From positions 1,302,001 to 1,366,000 of the forward strand of contig CAMLMC010000001.1 of NCBI GenBank assembly GCA_946481075.1: DNA of 64,000 nucleotides, read 5' to 3'. Shown here piece by piece: positions 27,910 through 36,117 of this stretch; position 1 is the stretch's first letter, and each line of letters begins with the position of its first letter. The translations under genes and the position numbers were made by a program. Under the pieces are notes generated by a model. That model was not told the origin of the DNA. It searched no databases and worked only from the letters and a program-made list of their open reading frames with translations. The DNA is from an uncultured Alphaproteobacteria bacterium. GTDB lineage: Bacteria; Pseudomonadota; Alphaproteobacteria; Micavibrionales; Micavibrionaceae.

Positions 27910-29208
27910 TTGCGAATTGCTATGAAAGAAAGAAAACTCAAAGCTGGCTCCCTAACTGAAAAAGAAGTCTCGATCATACGAGCTTTATTGGCTCGGGAAG
28001 GATTCCAGAATCAGGAAATTTTAGGCCGGTTAAATATCCTACGGAAAAGTGAAGGACGTGAATATGCTAATGGCGGCAGAATTTCAGAAGTAAAAACTGA
28101 TAAGCCTCGATACAAAGGCATTCAAGCGGCTTCTAAGGCCGATCTCGACTCCTTTTTAACAGCCACTAATCAAAATCTTCCCGCCCAAGCAGATTCCTAT
28201 TTTAGTACGGCCACTCTTGAGCGTATTTTTCCACTCACTAAGAAAAATGCAGCACATTTAAATATTACCGAAACAGACATAATTGAGTGTAAAGAAACTT
28301 TTGGTGGTAAGCACTGGATTGATAATTGCATAAGGGCAATTGCAGCATTTTCTAACAATCGAGGTGGGTATATTGCCTTTGGATTAAAAAACCAAAATTG
28401 GGAAATAACTGGCGTTGATCCAAAAACATTTAGTAATTTTGACCGTAAAGATCTTAATCAAATCCTTCGCTCTACATTAAGCTGTGGAATTGACTTTAAT
28501 ATGACTATGATTGAGCGGGGTAGTAAGCACATTGGTTTAATATACATTCCCCCTGCTAAAATTAAGCCAGTTATATTTATCAAGCAGAACGGTACTGCGG
28601 GCGCCACAGAAGGAAGTATTTTGTTCCGATACCAAGGCGAAAATCGACTCATTGGACCATCTGAACTTCATGCATTGGTAGAAGAGCGAATAAAGAATCT
28701 CACAGAAACTGTTTTAATGAAGCATCTACAGTCTATGTTTCAAAATGGAATTGAGAACTCTGCTATTATGAATGTTGAGACAGGAGCCGTAGAAGGAAAG
28801 TCTGGAAACTTTGTTATAGATGAGGACTTATTGCCAAAGCTCAAGTTTATAAAGGAAGGCGAGTTTTCAGAAACAAAGGGCACACCTACTCTAAAAGTTG
28901 TAGGAGAGGTTTCATCTAGCACGAAAGTGGTTACGGTTGCTGGAAAAGATTTGGTTAAGCGTTACCCTTATTCATGGCGAGAGTTGGTGGCCGAAGTGAA
29001 GAAAAATTGTAGCGCGGGTACTAACGATGTTTCAAAAGCCATTTCTGCTCACGGCCTTAAAAAAAATCCTAAATATTCAGCATACAATTTCAGAAATAAG
29101 CGACAGATGGACGCATATGAAAAGCTTAAAAAATTACCTAAGGATATTCCGTCAATTTATAATGACGAGGCAATTTTTTTCCTTATCGAAAAGTTGAACG
29201 GCAGATAA
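27910..29208 (+). CDS. AlbA_2 (Schlafen-type) putative DNA-binding protein
   Basis: A 432-residue protein; the start is TTG at 27910 or the ATG at 27922. Residues about 120 to 255 form an AlbA_2/Schlafen domain: ESDIIECKETFG-type opening (here TDIIECKETFGGKHWIDN), FSNNRGGYIAFGLKNQNW, and IGLIYIPPAKIKPVIFIK. The N-terminal 70 residues (LTEKEVSIIRALLAREGFQN, ILGRLNILRKSEGREYANGG) resemble a small helical DNA-binding module. The C-terminal part is unrecognised. AlbA_2 proteins are frequent in phage-defence and mobile-element contexts; the role here is unknown. The gene is AT-rich like its neighbours. Confidence 0.75.
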   Translation: MRIAMKERKLKAGSLTEKEVSIIRALLAREGFQNQEILGRLNILRKSEGREYANGGRISEVKTDKPRYKGIQAASKADLDSFLTATNQNLPAQADSYFSTATLERIFPLTKKNAAHLNITETDIIECKETFGGKHWIDNCIRAIAAFSNNRGGYIAFGLKNQNWEITGVDPKTFSNFDRKDLNQILRSTLSCGIDFNMTMIERGSKHIGLIYIPPAKIKPVIFIKQNGTAGATEGSILFRYQGENRLIGPSELHALVEERIKNLTETVLMKHLQSMFQNGIENSAIMNVETGAVEGKSGNFVIDEDLLPKLKFIKEGEFSETKGTPTLKVVGEVSSSTKVVTVAGKDLVKRYPYSWRELVAEVKKNCSAGTNDVSKAISAHGLKKNPKYSAYNFRNKRQMDAYEKLKKLPKDIPSIYNDEAIFFLIEKLNGR

Positions 29209-29344
29209 AGCCTAATCACTAAGCACTAAATTTTACCGATATCATTCGGTGTCTTTGAATCTGGTAAAGTATTATCGCCCGTTTAAGGGATATGCACTTA
29301 AGGCGTCAATTCGGTTTTTAGAACTGAGGAATCTCATTTAAAAA

Positions 29345-30346
29345 CTAAGTTCTATCTTCTATAAACAACGTTTCTGAAGGCTTCCAATCTTTTGCGTACG
29401 AATCGGCACGTTTAAGCCATTCACGTATCCTATGTTCTGGTTTGCAGCCTTCTCCCCAATATTCGACGAAAAGAGCATCATCAAGGTACTTTGCTGCATT
29501 ACGCATTTCTTCTTGAATGTCTTGCAGAGCTCTTTGAATATAAATGCCTCCACGATCTTTGCCTGCAACGCTTCCAGCAGTAAATAGGTCTCTGGCTTGA
29601 TGACATAGAACACCTCGATAAGTCAGGATGTAGAGTGTTACATCATCATATTTATTTTTAGTACGAGAGGATTGAACGATCTTGGGGCACAAAAGAGAGG
29701 CTTCGGCTCTGAGCTTACGTTTTTCGTTTTGTTCTAGATGCGTATAAAGTCGAGCCTGTATTGGCAAGGCATGGTCTTGCTCTTCTTTGTCTTCAAGCCA
29801 CCACAAACGTTCGCCAGGTTTAAGACGGCCTCGCGCATATTCTCTAATATGAACCATTTTTTCATGAATACTGAAATTGCAAAAATCACCGTAAGCTACG
29901 CCCATCTTTGCAAACAGAGATTTGTCAGCATCTATTTCGACTTCAAAGCGAGGAACATGAGAAGTTCGAACATGCATAATGGAATCTTCATATTTTGCCC
30001 ATTTTACTGCCGGCTCTCCACCCATTTTTCCAAAGAGTAAATATATTTGACTGACGTCTTTGCTCCTAGTGCCCTCAAAGACACTATTAGCAATGCTTCT
30101 CCATGTATCGTTTGTGGTAAACTTAACTTCAACGCCAAAATTATTTATAACGATATCTGGAAAGATTTGCGCTGGCGGCTCAAGATTCAAATCCTTTGTG
30201 AATTCTTTGCCAATTTCAACCAAAGCTGAACGAACCCGGTTCTCAAATTTCTTTGAGTCCTGAAAACTTGACCTCCGCGCCTCTTGAGTAAGTCGTTCGC
30301 AAACGGTGTTTAAAAGCTGTTCAAAATCTTTGCTATTCATAGGCAA
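29345..30346 (-). CDS. Putative type II restriction endonuclease
   Basis: A 333-residue protein with a PD-(D/E)xK-like nuclease motif: IFPDIVINNFGVEVKFT (D, then E-x-K) near residue 85. The next stretch, TWRSIANSVFEGTRSKDVSQ, is of the kind found in uncharacterised restriction enzymes. The gene lies 70 bases downstream of a cytosine-5 DNA methyltransferase on the same strand, which is the main reason for the call. The recognition sequence is not predictable. The C-terminal half is helical and cysteine-poor. Confidence 0.7.
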   Translation of the reverse strand: MPMNSKDFEQLLNTVCERLTQEARRSSFQDSKKFENRVRSALVEIGKEFTKDLNLEPPAQIFPDIVINNFGVEVKFTTNDTWRSIANSVFEGTRSKDVSQIYLLFGKMGGEPAVKWAKYEDSIMHVRTSHVPRFEVEIDADKSLFAKMGVAYGDFCNFSIHEKMVHIREYARGRLKPGERLWWLEDKEEQDHALPIQARLYTHLEQNEKRKLRAEASLLCPKIVQSSRTKNKYDDVTLYILTYRGVLCHQARDLFTAGSVAGKDRGGIYIQRALQDIQEEMRNAAKYLDDALFVEYWGEGCKPEHRIREWLKRADSYAKDWKPSETLFIEDRT

Positions 30347-30416
30347 TCACTTCCCGTGTTGCCTAGAATTCTATTGATTTAGAGAGGCCGTGTCCATAAC
30401 TAGGGAGAAATGGATG

Positions 30417-31430
30417 TTATTTCTTTGATTTTAATGCTGCTAGCACTGATTGAGCGATATGCCACGCTAAGATAGGAGGCACAGCATTCCCAATTTGCCT
30501 CTCTGTTTCACGCAACTTAGAATCAAAAATGAAGTTGTCAGGAAAAGACTGTATTCGTGCAGCCTCTCTCATAGAGATGCGTCGAGGCAACTTATAATGA
30601 AATTGAATATTTCCATGGCACTCGGCTCTAATGGTTGCTGAAGGTTTATCAGCTTTGAGGCGACGATTGCCTTGGTCTGCGCTTACATTTGCGCGACTCC
30701 ATATATGATTGATAGCAGCGTCTTCATGTAATGCTTCTAAGTCTGCGATCGCATCTGAGGCAGTTAGCCAATTTTCTTTATTATGAGTTGGTTTTGGATA
30801 TTCAAAATTATCTGTTTCTTTTAATGTTCCTACAATAAATACACGCTCTCTACCCTGTGGAACACCGTAGTAAGCTGCATTAAATAGCTCATAGCGAACA
30901 TTGTAACCTAGCGCTTTAAAATCTGAAATTACTTGACGAAGCGAAGCCTCGTTATGCTTCATCAGTAAGCCTTTGACATTTTCAGCTACAAAGATTTTTG
31001 GTTTTGTTAGCCTAATAGCTTCAACCATTGCTCTATAAAGGCCACTTCTTTTGCCTTTAACACCTGCGCCTTTACCATTAATGGAAATATCTTGGCAGGG
31101 GAAACCACCAATTAAAACATCTGTTTTCTTCGGGAGCTTCTCAAGAAGTTGCCAGATATCGCCACAGTGAATATCGTGGCCGAGATTGCGCTTATAGCTT
31201 CTGCAAGCCGCCTCATTAATGTCGTTAGCAAAAATAATCTCAAAAGGAAGGCGCTTGTGGCGTTTGTTAAAAAGATTAAACCCGCCTTGAAATCCAAGGT
31301 CCATTCCACCACATCCAGAGAACAAAGAAACCACGGAATATTTTTCCAAAGGCACTGTTTTACCCTTAGTACTTTCCTCTGGATAATCGGAAGTTAAGAT
31401 GGCAGGAGCTTGTTTCAGCATTGACTTCAT
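30417..31430 (-). CDS. DNA cytosine-5 methyltransferase (type II)
   Basis: A 337-residue m5C methyltransferase with all main motifs in order: I (VSLFSGCGGMDLGFQGG), IV with the catalytic cysteine (IGGFPCQDIS), VI (IFVAENVKGLL), VIII (QGRERVFIVGT), IX (RRISMREAARIQSFPDNF) and X (QIGNAVPPILAWHIAQ). The short target-recognition region lies between VIII and IX. With the nuclease gene downstream it should form a restriction-modification system that protects or stabilises the element. Confidence 0.93.
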   Translation of the reverse strand: MKSMLKQAPAILTSDYPEESTKGKTVPLEKYSVVSLFSGCGGMDLGFQGGFNLFNKRHKRLPFEIIFANDINEAACRSYKRNLGHDIHCGDIWQLLEKLPKKTDVLIGGFPCQDISINGKGAGVKGKRSGLYRAMVEAIRLTKPKIFVAENVKGLLMKHNEASLRQVISDFKALGYNVRYELFNAAYYGVPQGRERVFIVGTLKETDNFEYPKPTHNKENWLTASDAIADLEALHEDAAINHIWSRANVSADQGNRRLKADKPSATIRAECHGNIQFHYKLPRRISMREAARIQSFPDNFIFDSKLRETERQIGNAVPPILAWHIAQSVLAALKSKK

Positions 31431-31776
31431 TTCTTATGGCTAATCGCGGATGAATCAGGGGTTCTAAACGATTTTAAGTCATGGTTAGAGACAAAAAGAA
31501 GAAGCATTTAATCGTTACCCCCACCCTTAGCTCCTGTAACCCACTATATAATCATAAAGAATCCTAACTCAAACATGAGAACAAATAAAGAACAATCTTC
31601 AACGGTATGGCATAAGCATTCAAGGCAATGGCATTCGCATCGCCAGCGCAATAGCTTGGAATATTAAAAACTTACTCACTGAGGGCTATACCCCAGAAAG
31701 TTGATTGACTAACTACACCACACAACCATAGACTTAAATTTTAAATAATATGAAAATCTACTAATTTAACGTCGCT
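31431..31776. other. 346-base AT-rich divergent intergenic region
   Basis: It separates the minus-strand methyltransferase gene from the plus-strand gene at 31777, so it should hold promoters for both. I see no RNA gene, clear operator or coding frame. There is a short internal near-repeat around 31605-31640 (ATGGCATAAGCATTC and ATGGCATTCGCATC). Confidence 0.5.
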
Positions 31777-32166
31777 ATGGAAGTAGGCTTAAAAGAATAT
31801 GATCCGCTCCCTGTAAAACAGCCAACGGGCATAACTTTAACCGCGCTGATTTATGAAGAGTTAGCCAAGCATGCGGGGGAAGACTTTTCTGCCGCCGAGC
31901 TTATGAAGGCTGCGCAAAAACTTATTAAAGTTTCAAAAGGGGAATATGTAGATAAAGTAGCCCAAGAGTATATCGGCCAACCACATTATTATGCTCTTAA
32001 TTTAATCAATGCCTTTCACCACCCATGGAAAATTGCAAATTATGAGGCCAGAAGAATTAATCATTGCGATCAAGAAGAACATTCTTTGGAATGCAATCAG
32101 AGCTTTCAATTAATAAACCTTGGACTAGATGAACAAATTTGGGAATTAGAAGATGTCTTCCGCTAA
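31777..32166 (+). CDS. Hypothetical protein, first gene of the helicase module
   Basis: A 129-residue soluble protein that I do not recognise. It has LTALIYEELAKHAGEDFSAA and ELMKAAQKLIKVSKGEYVDK near the N-terminus, which look like a small helical domain, and an acidic C-terminus with two cysteines (HCDQEEHSLEC). It overlaps the next gene by 14 bases, and that gene chain leads to an HNH protein and a helicase, so it is part of one operon. The ribosome binding site is weak. Confidence 0.6.
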   Translation: MEVGLKEYDPLPVKQPTGITLTALIYEELAKHAGEDFSAAELMKAAQKLIKVSKGEYVDKVAQEYIGQPHYYALNLINAFHHPWKIANYEARRINHCDQEEHSLECNQSFQLINLGLDEQIWELEDVFR

Positions 32167-32425
32167 ATATCAGCCTGCTATGGCTTTAAGAGAACACATG
32201 TTAGAGGGGCACAGAGTATCGTTGCTAGAAGCAATGCTACTTTTTGGTGTTCAAAATCCAAATGCAGAGCTTGCTCGCATGAAAAAAGATGGATTTTTGA
32301 TTAAATCGCAAAGAGCGCCGATGGCAAAAATCTTGCGAAGAATTAATGAATTCACTGAGTGTAAGGTGCCTAAAGATTTACCTTATGTCGAAATCCAAAT
32401 GACTGAATATTGGATAAGTAGATGA
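32153..32425 (+). CDS. Small helix-turn-helix-like phage-type protein
   Basis: A 90-residue protein. LREHMLEGHRVSLLEAMLLF, GVQNPNAELARMKKDGFLIK and a basic tail resemble the small phage helix-turn-helix proteins in which GHR(L/V)(S/T)xLEA begins the domain. It overlaps the upstream gene by 14 bases and the HNH gene by four (ATGA). It may regulate its own operon or act as an adaptor; this is inference. Confidence 0.55.
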   Translation: MSSAKYQPAMALREHMLEGHRVSLLEAMLLFGVQNPNAELARMKKDGFLIKSQRAPMAKILRRINEFTECKVPKDLPYVEIQMTEYWISR

Positions 32426-32631
32426 GGCGCTTTTTTACTGAGAGACAACGGAAAACTCTTAAACTGATTGCGGGAGGCGTTTGCCAGATTTGTGGCAATC
32501 CCTTTGAAAACTCCTTTCATGCCGACCATAAGAAACCTTTTTCAAAAGGTGGAAAAACAATATTTCGTAACGGCCAAGCTCTATGCGAGAGCTGCAACCT
32601 TATAAAAGGAAATAAAGATGTCACAGATTAA
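32422..32631 (+). CDS. Small HNH endonuclease
   Basis: A 69-residue minimal HNH nuclease. The zinc-binding pair CQICGNPF is followed by HADHKKPFSKGGK with the H-x-x-H/D core, and then by ALCESCNLIKGNKDV. It is close in size to stand-alone phage HNH proteins. It overlaps the helicase start by 14 bases, so the two products are probably made together and may act together on DNA. Confidence 0.85.
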   Translation: MRRFFTERQRKTLKLIAGGVCQICGNPFENSFHADHKKPFSKGGKTIFRNGQALCESCNLIKGNKDVTD

Positions 32632-34300
32632 ACTGCGCCCTTGGCAATCACAAGCTTTTGCAAAGGCACTTAAATGGCTTGTCGAAGATCGTTCAGATCG
32701 CCGTTTTCTTATAAACGCAGCTCCAGGCGCCGGGAAAACGATTTGTGCATCCGTCATTGCCAAAGAGCTTATCAGCAAAGGCGAAATTGACAGAGTCATC
32801 GTTATCGCACCACGATCAGAAGTAGTCAGACAGTGGGCAGGAGAATTCAAAACAGTCACTGGGCGACATATGATGCAAGTAACTGGTGCCGATACTCAAA
32901 TTGAAGGCTATGGAGTTGACCTGTGCGCCACATGGGCAGCAATTCAAGGCCTACTAGATGGCTTTCAGCAAGTATGCCGATCATCAAAAACATTAGTGAT
33001 TTGTGATGAGCACCACCATGCGGCTGTTGAAGCTGTATGGGGAGAGAGTGCAAACAGCGCATTCAGAGAAGCGCGTTTTGTCCTTGTGTTAACGGGAACT
33101 CCAATACGTTCCGATGGCCAAGAGCCTATTTGGTTTGCCTATGATAGTGAGGGGAAAATAGATCATGCCGAAGGCGGAACCTACACTTTAACTTATGGTG
33201 AAGCTGTTGATTTAGGCTATTGTCGTCCAATAACGTTTCATAGACATGAGGGTAGATTTACAGTTTCCCTGTCTGATGGAGAAAGCATCGCTGTATCTGG
33301 AACAAATAATGTTGAACTTACTAGTGAACTACGTCGCATTAAAGGATTACAGCAGGCTCTTGATTTTTATAAACTTGCATGCACACCTAAATACTTAGCA
33401 GACGGTCAAACTCCAGATAAAAATTCTTATCAAGCTTCAATGCTCGAGTGGGGAATTTTAAAATTAAATGATCTCCGTGATTCAATACCTACCGCTGGTG
33501 GACTAGTTATTGCGCCTAATATTGCCGTAGCAGAATATATAACTGACCTTTTAGAACTTATGGAAGGTGAAAGGCCTATCTTAGTTCATAGCCAAATGGC
33601 CAACGCTGAAGCAAGAATTTCTGCATTTAAGAACACAGATAAACGCTGGCTTGTATCCGTGTCTATGATATCTGAAGGTGTAGATATTAAGCGTCTACGA
33701 GTGCTAGTATATCTCCCATATGCCCAAACAGAACTTGCCTTCAGACAAGCAATGGGTCGTGTTGTCCGAAATTTAGATGATGATAACGACATTTCGCGTG
33801 CGTATGTGGTAATGCCTACGCATCGAATTTTTGATGTTTATGCTCGACGTGTTGAGCAAGAAATGAGCCCCGCTGTTAGAAGTGATGATGGATCAAAGCC
33901 CACAACAAAAATATGCCCTGTATGCCAAGCGCAGTGCCCTAGAGATGCGAAAAATTGCGTTGAGTGTGGAAGCGAGTTCCCACCAAAGCAGCCCATATTT
34001 AAAACTTGCGATAGCTGCAGCGCATTGAATCCTCTTGGGGCAGAAGAATGCCAAGAATGTGGTGAAAAATTTAGGCAAGAATTTGATATTACCCTCAACG
34101 AGGCGTTAAGAATGGGCGCCATTGTTAGGGGTATGGATCTTGAAGAAGATGAGGTCAGAGATGGTGAGGATAATAGTGAGCAAATTCGAAAAAATATATT
34201 AGCAAGTGGCGACGATACACTTATCAGAGTTCTTAAGCTTGTGCCGCAGGAAGCATGGGGACGTCTCAGAAAGCTTATGAACAAAGATGAAGATATCTAG
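32618..34300 (+). CDS. Superfamily 2 DEAD/DEAH-type helicase with C-terminal zinc ribbons
   Basis: A 560-residue helicase of the UvrB/ResIII-like branch. The Q-like and Walker A region is LRPWQSQAFAKALKW and AAPGAGKTICAS, motif II is VICDEHHHAA, motif III is LTGTPIRSDG, and motifs V and VI are VSMISEGVDIKRLRVLVYL and FRQAMGRVVR. After residue 425 come three zinc-ribbon-like CxxC pairs (CPVCQAQC, CVECG, CDSCSALN, CQECG). Small phage helicases of this kind often follow an HNH gene. It may serve replication, recombination or defence; I cannot tell. Confidence 0.9.
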   Translation: MSQIKLRPWQSQAFAKALKWLVEDRSDRRFLINAAPGAGKTICASVIAKELISKGEIDRVIVIAPRSEVVRQWAGEFKTVTGRHMMQVTGADTQIEGYGVDLCATWAAIQGLLDGFQQVCRSSKTLVICDEHHHAAVEAVWGESANSAFREARFVLVLTGTPIRSDGQEPIWFAYDSEGKIDHAEGGTYTLTYGEAVDLGYCRPITFHRHEGRFTVSLSDGESIAVSGTNNVELTSELRRIKGLQQALDFYKLACTPKYLADGQTPDKNSYQASMLEWGILKLNDLRDSIPTAGGLVIAPNIAVAEYITDLLELMEGERPILVHSQMANAEARISAFKNTDKRWLVSVSMISEGVDIKRLRVLVYLPYAQTELAFRQAMGRVVRNLDDDNDISRAYVVMPTHRIFDVYARRVEQEMSPAVRSDDGSKPTTKICPVCQAQCPRDAKNCVECGSEFPPKQPIFKTCDSCSALNPLGAEECQECGEKFRQEFDITLNEALRMGAIVRGMDLEEDEVRDGEDNSEQIRKNILASGDDTLIRVLKLVPQEAWGRLRKLMNKDEDI

Positions 34301-34770
34301 TAGGAAGTGCAATTCGCCCGATTGCCAATGACACTACAATTGGTGTGTACAGGCTGACGTGGCTGATAAAGCTCAACTTTAGGCATGTCCATTTTAAGCA
34401 TTTCATATTGCTGCTTTGCGGTTGCATTATTTAACGCTTGTTGTTGCGCGAACGAACTGTCCTGAATACCTTTTAGACGATTTAACTCCTTGGCTAGTTG
34501 CAAACGTGCATCATCCTCTGACAGCTTTCCACCCCTAACCTTTGACGTAAAAGACTGAAGAGAGGCCATATACTCTTGAGCATATGGGTTCAATGAAGGC
34601 CATTCTGAAACCAGTCTTTCTATACAAGAACTTTGCTCTAAGAATTTTTTATAGCTTGCCATACATTGGCCTTGAATTTCCGTGATCGAGGGCTGAGCCT
34701 GTTGTTGATACACCTGCGTAGTGACGCAGCCGGGTAATACAAAAGCAGCAACTAAAATCATTTTCTTCAT
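34297..34770 (-). CDS. Small lipoprotein downstream of a structured leader
   Basis: A 157-residue lipoprotein. The ATG at 34770 follows GGAGATTTTAAA and gives a short signal with lipobox LPGC (MKKMILVAAFVLPGCVTTQ). The rest is helical and glutamine-rich with four cysteines. The frame is open up to 34839, but that part crosses a terminator hairpin and is not coding here. Expression probably depends on transcription reading through that hairpin. No family recognised. The stop overlaps the helicase stop region by four bases. Confidence 0.65.
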   Translation of the reverse strand: MKKMILVAAFVLPGCVTTQVYQQQAQPSITEIQGQCMASYKKFLEQSSCIERLVSEWPSLNPYAQEYMASLQSFTSKVRGGKLSEDDARLQLAKELNRLKGIQDSSFAQQQALNNATAKQQYEMLKMDMPKVELYQPRQPVHTNCSVIGNRANCTSY

Positions 34771-34784
34771 TTTAAAATCTCCAT

Positions 34785-34814
34785 AAAAAAAAGCCACCAG
34801 AGGTGTCTCTGGTG
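34785..34814 (-). terminator. Intrinsic terminator in the leader of the lipoprotein gene
   Basis: On the minus strand CACCAGAG and CTCTGGTG form a perfect 8-base-pair stem with a 4-base loop. GGC and a run of eight T residues follow. It lies just before the ribosome binding site of the lipoprotein gene, so it ends the structured leader RNA and acts as an attenuator. Confidence 0.88.
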
Positions 34815-34990
34815 ACCGGGTGTTCAAAACCGCTAACAACGTAACGGCGCAATAGCCTTTAGACCGAAGCCTTGGACATACGCCACCGCCACCCGGTCAT
34901 AGACCGAGAGCGGCATCTCTGATGCTGTTCAGGAGAACTGCACCAATAACGGCTGATGCCAGCCGCGTTGTTAAAGGGTTTTGAAGCCCC
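34785..34990 (-). ncRNA. C4/CI-like phage immunity RNA (candidate)
   Basis: The minus strand folds into a chain of small hairpins: CGGCTG/CAGCCG, GTTC/GAAC, GCATC/GATGC and CGGTC/GACCG. Two long-range pairings compete with them. The 5' segment (34966-34985) is complementary to the 3' segment (34823-34841) over about 17 of 20 positions, and GACCGGGTG pairs perfectly with CACCCGGTC (34890-34898 with 34814-34822). The RNA ends in a strong terminator. Intramolecular antisense elements plus premature termination are the known design of P1 C4 and P4 CI immunity RNAs. The family assignment is from memory of those systems and needs a covariance-model search. Confidence 0.5.
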
Positions 34991-35060
34991 GGATTGCACA
35001 GGACACCTATGCCATCCAAAGGAATAATATTATGATCTTAGAGGAAACACAAGGGAAGTT

Positions 35061-35828
35061 ATGGATATAAAATTTAATGATAGCGAAGAATGGCGTGTAC
35101 CTGATTGGCGAAATGCCGAAGAATATGAATTCGCCAATCCTAAGAACGACGCCCCATTAATTAATGACCAACTTCGTTGGGAATTTTTGCGAAGAGATAA
35201 GGCCTACCGAGAATCCTGGAATGATATGGACTTATCTCGTCGAGTCTATGGCCTCATCGAACCACTTAATCCCACTACGCCCGCTAAAGAATTAAATGAA
35301 CGTTCAATATTCTTTATTGATTCTGTGATGCGCGGGAGCTTGGTTAGCCTATCAGCGCCGCGAATAGAAACTTCGGACGAATTTATAAAAGCTTATGGAG
35401 CGCATATTCTCGAACTAGAACAGGCGGGATTTCTTGTTATCGGCTTTGACCCGCGTTTTCCAGTAAGGCCACAAATAGAACAAGCACAACAAATACTAGA
35501 GCATTATAGAGAAGAAAATCTTCATAATTATGGAGAAGATTTAGAAGGAAGCTTAGCTGAAGGAAATGAAAAGAGGGAAGCATTGCTATATCTTGATGAC
35601 ATTATCAAGCGCGAAAACACGCCGGAAAAACCACAAACTCTTTTGAGAGTTCTAGACGCGCATAACGAAGGAATATCTCTACAAGAAATTGGCCAAAAGA
35701 TATTTTTCTTAACTGACGATGATGCTGAGGGAACGTCTAGAGCCCGCGCTACGGCACATCAACGCCTCAAAACAGCTCAAACATGCTGGCAGCGTATTAG
35801 CCCGAATAGCCGTAATGTAGTCCTGTAG
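35061..35828 (+). CDS. DUF6499-like transcriptional-regulator-type protein
   Basis: A 255-residue soluble protein. The N-terminus, WRVPDWRNAEEYEF and LRWEFLRRDKAYRESW, matches the pattern of the DUF6499 regulator-like domain found in integrative elements of alphaproteobacteria. The C-terminal third has a helix-rich region (LLRVLDAHNEGISLQEIGQ) that could be a DNA-binding domain. It is the first plus-strand gene to the right of the structured RNA and opens the replication half of the element. Confidence 0.6.
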   Translation: MDIKFNDSEEWRVPDWRNAEEYEFANPKNDAPLINDQLRWEFLRRDKAYRESWNDMDLSRRVYGLIEPLNPTTPAKELNERSIFFIDSVMRGSLVSLSAPRIETSDEFIKAYGAHILELEQAGFLVIGFDPRFPVRPQIEQAQQILEHYREENLHNYGEDLEGSLAEGNEKREALLYLDDIIKRENTPEKPQTLLRVLDAHNEGISLQEIGQKIFFLTDDDAEGTSRARATAHQRLKTAQTCWQRISPNSRNVVL

Positions 35829-35925
35829 GCATAAGTACATAACTGCTTTTACCACCGTATTCATCTTAATTCCTGAACATCTGCCTTGGTTTTCAAGAGC
35901 AGCAATCATGAATTAGGAGAAAATA

Positions 35926-36117
35926 ATGGAAAATACTTTAAGTACGGTTCCTGCCTTTTTGAAGCAGTACGCCATCTCTCGAACTAGCTTTTACAAGGAA
36001 GTCAAAGAAGGCAGATTAAGAATAATTAAGCGTGGTCGTAGAACGTTAGTCTGTAAATCCGACGCGGATGCTTGGTTAGAAAACTTGCGTAATGTTCAAG
36101 ACCGGGGGCAAGCATGA
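35926..36117 (+). CDS. AlpA/MerR-like excisionase-type regulator
   Basis: A 63-residue single-domain DNA-binding protein. FLKQYAISRTSFYKEVKEGR is a winged helix-turn-helix start, and RRTLVCKSDADAWLENL is the wing and helix typical of AlpA/Xis-type proteins. The ribosome binding site TTAGGAGAAAAT is strong. It overlaps the primase gene by four bases (ATGA), the usual layout in P4-like elements, where it may control integrase or excision. Confidence 0.8.
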   Translation: MENTLSTVPAFLKQYAISRTSFYKEVKEGRLRIIKRGRRTLVCKSDADAWLENLRNVQDRGQA

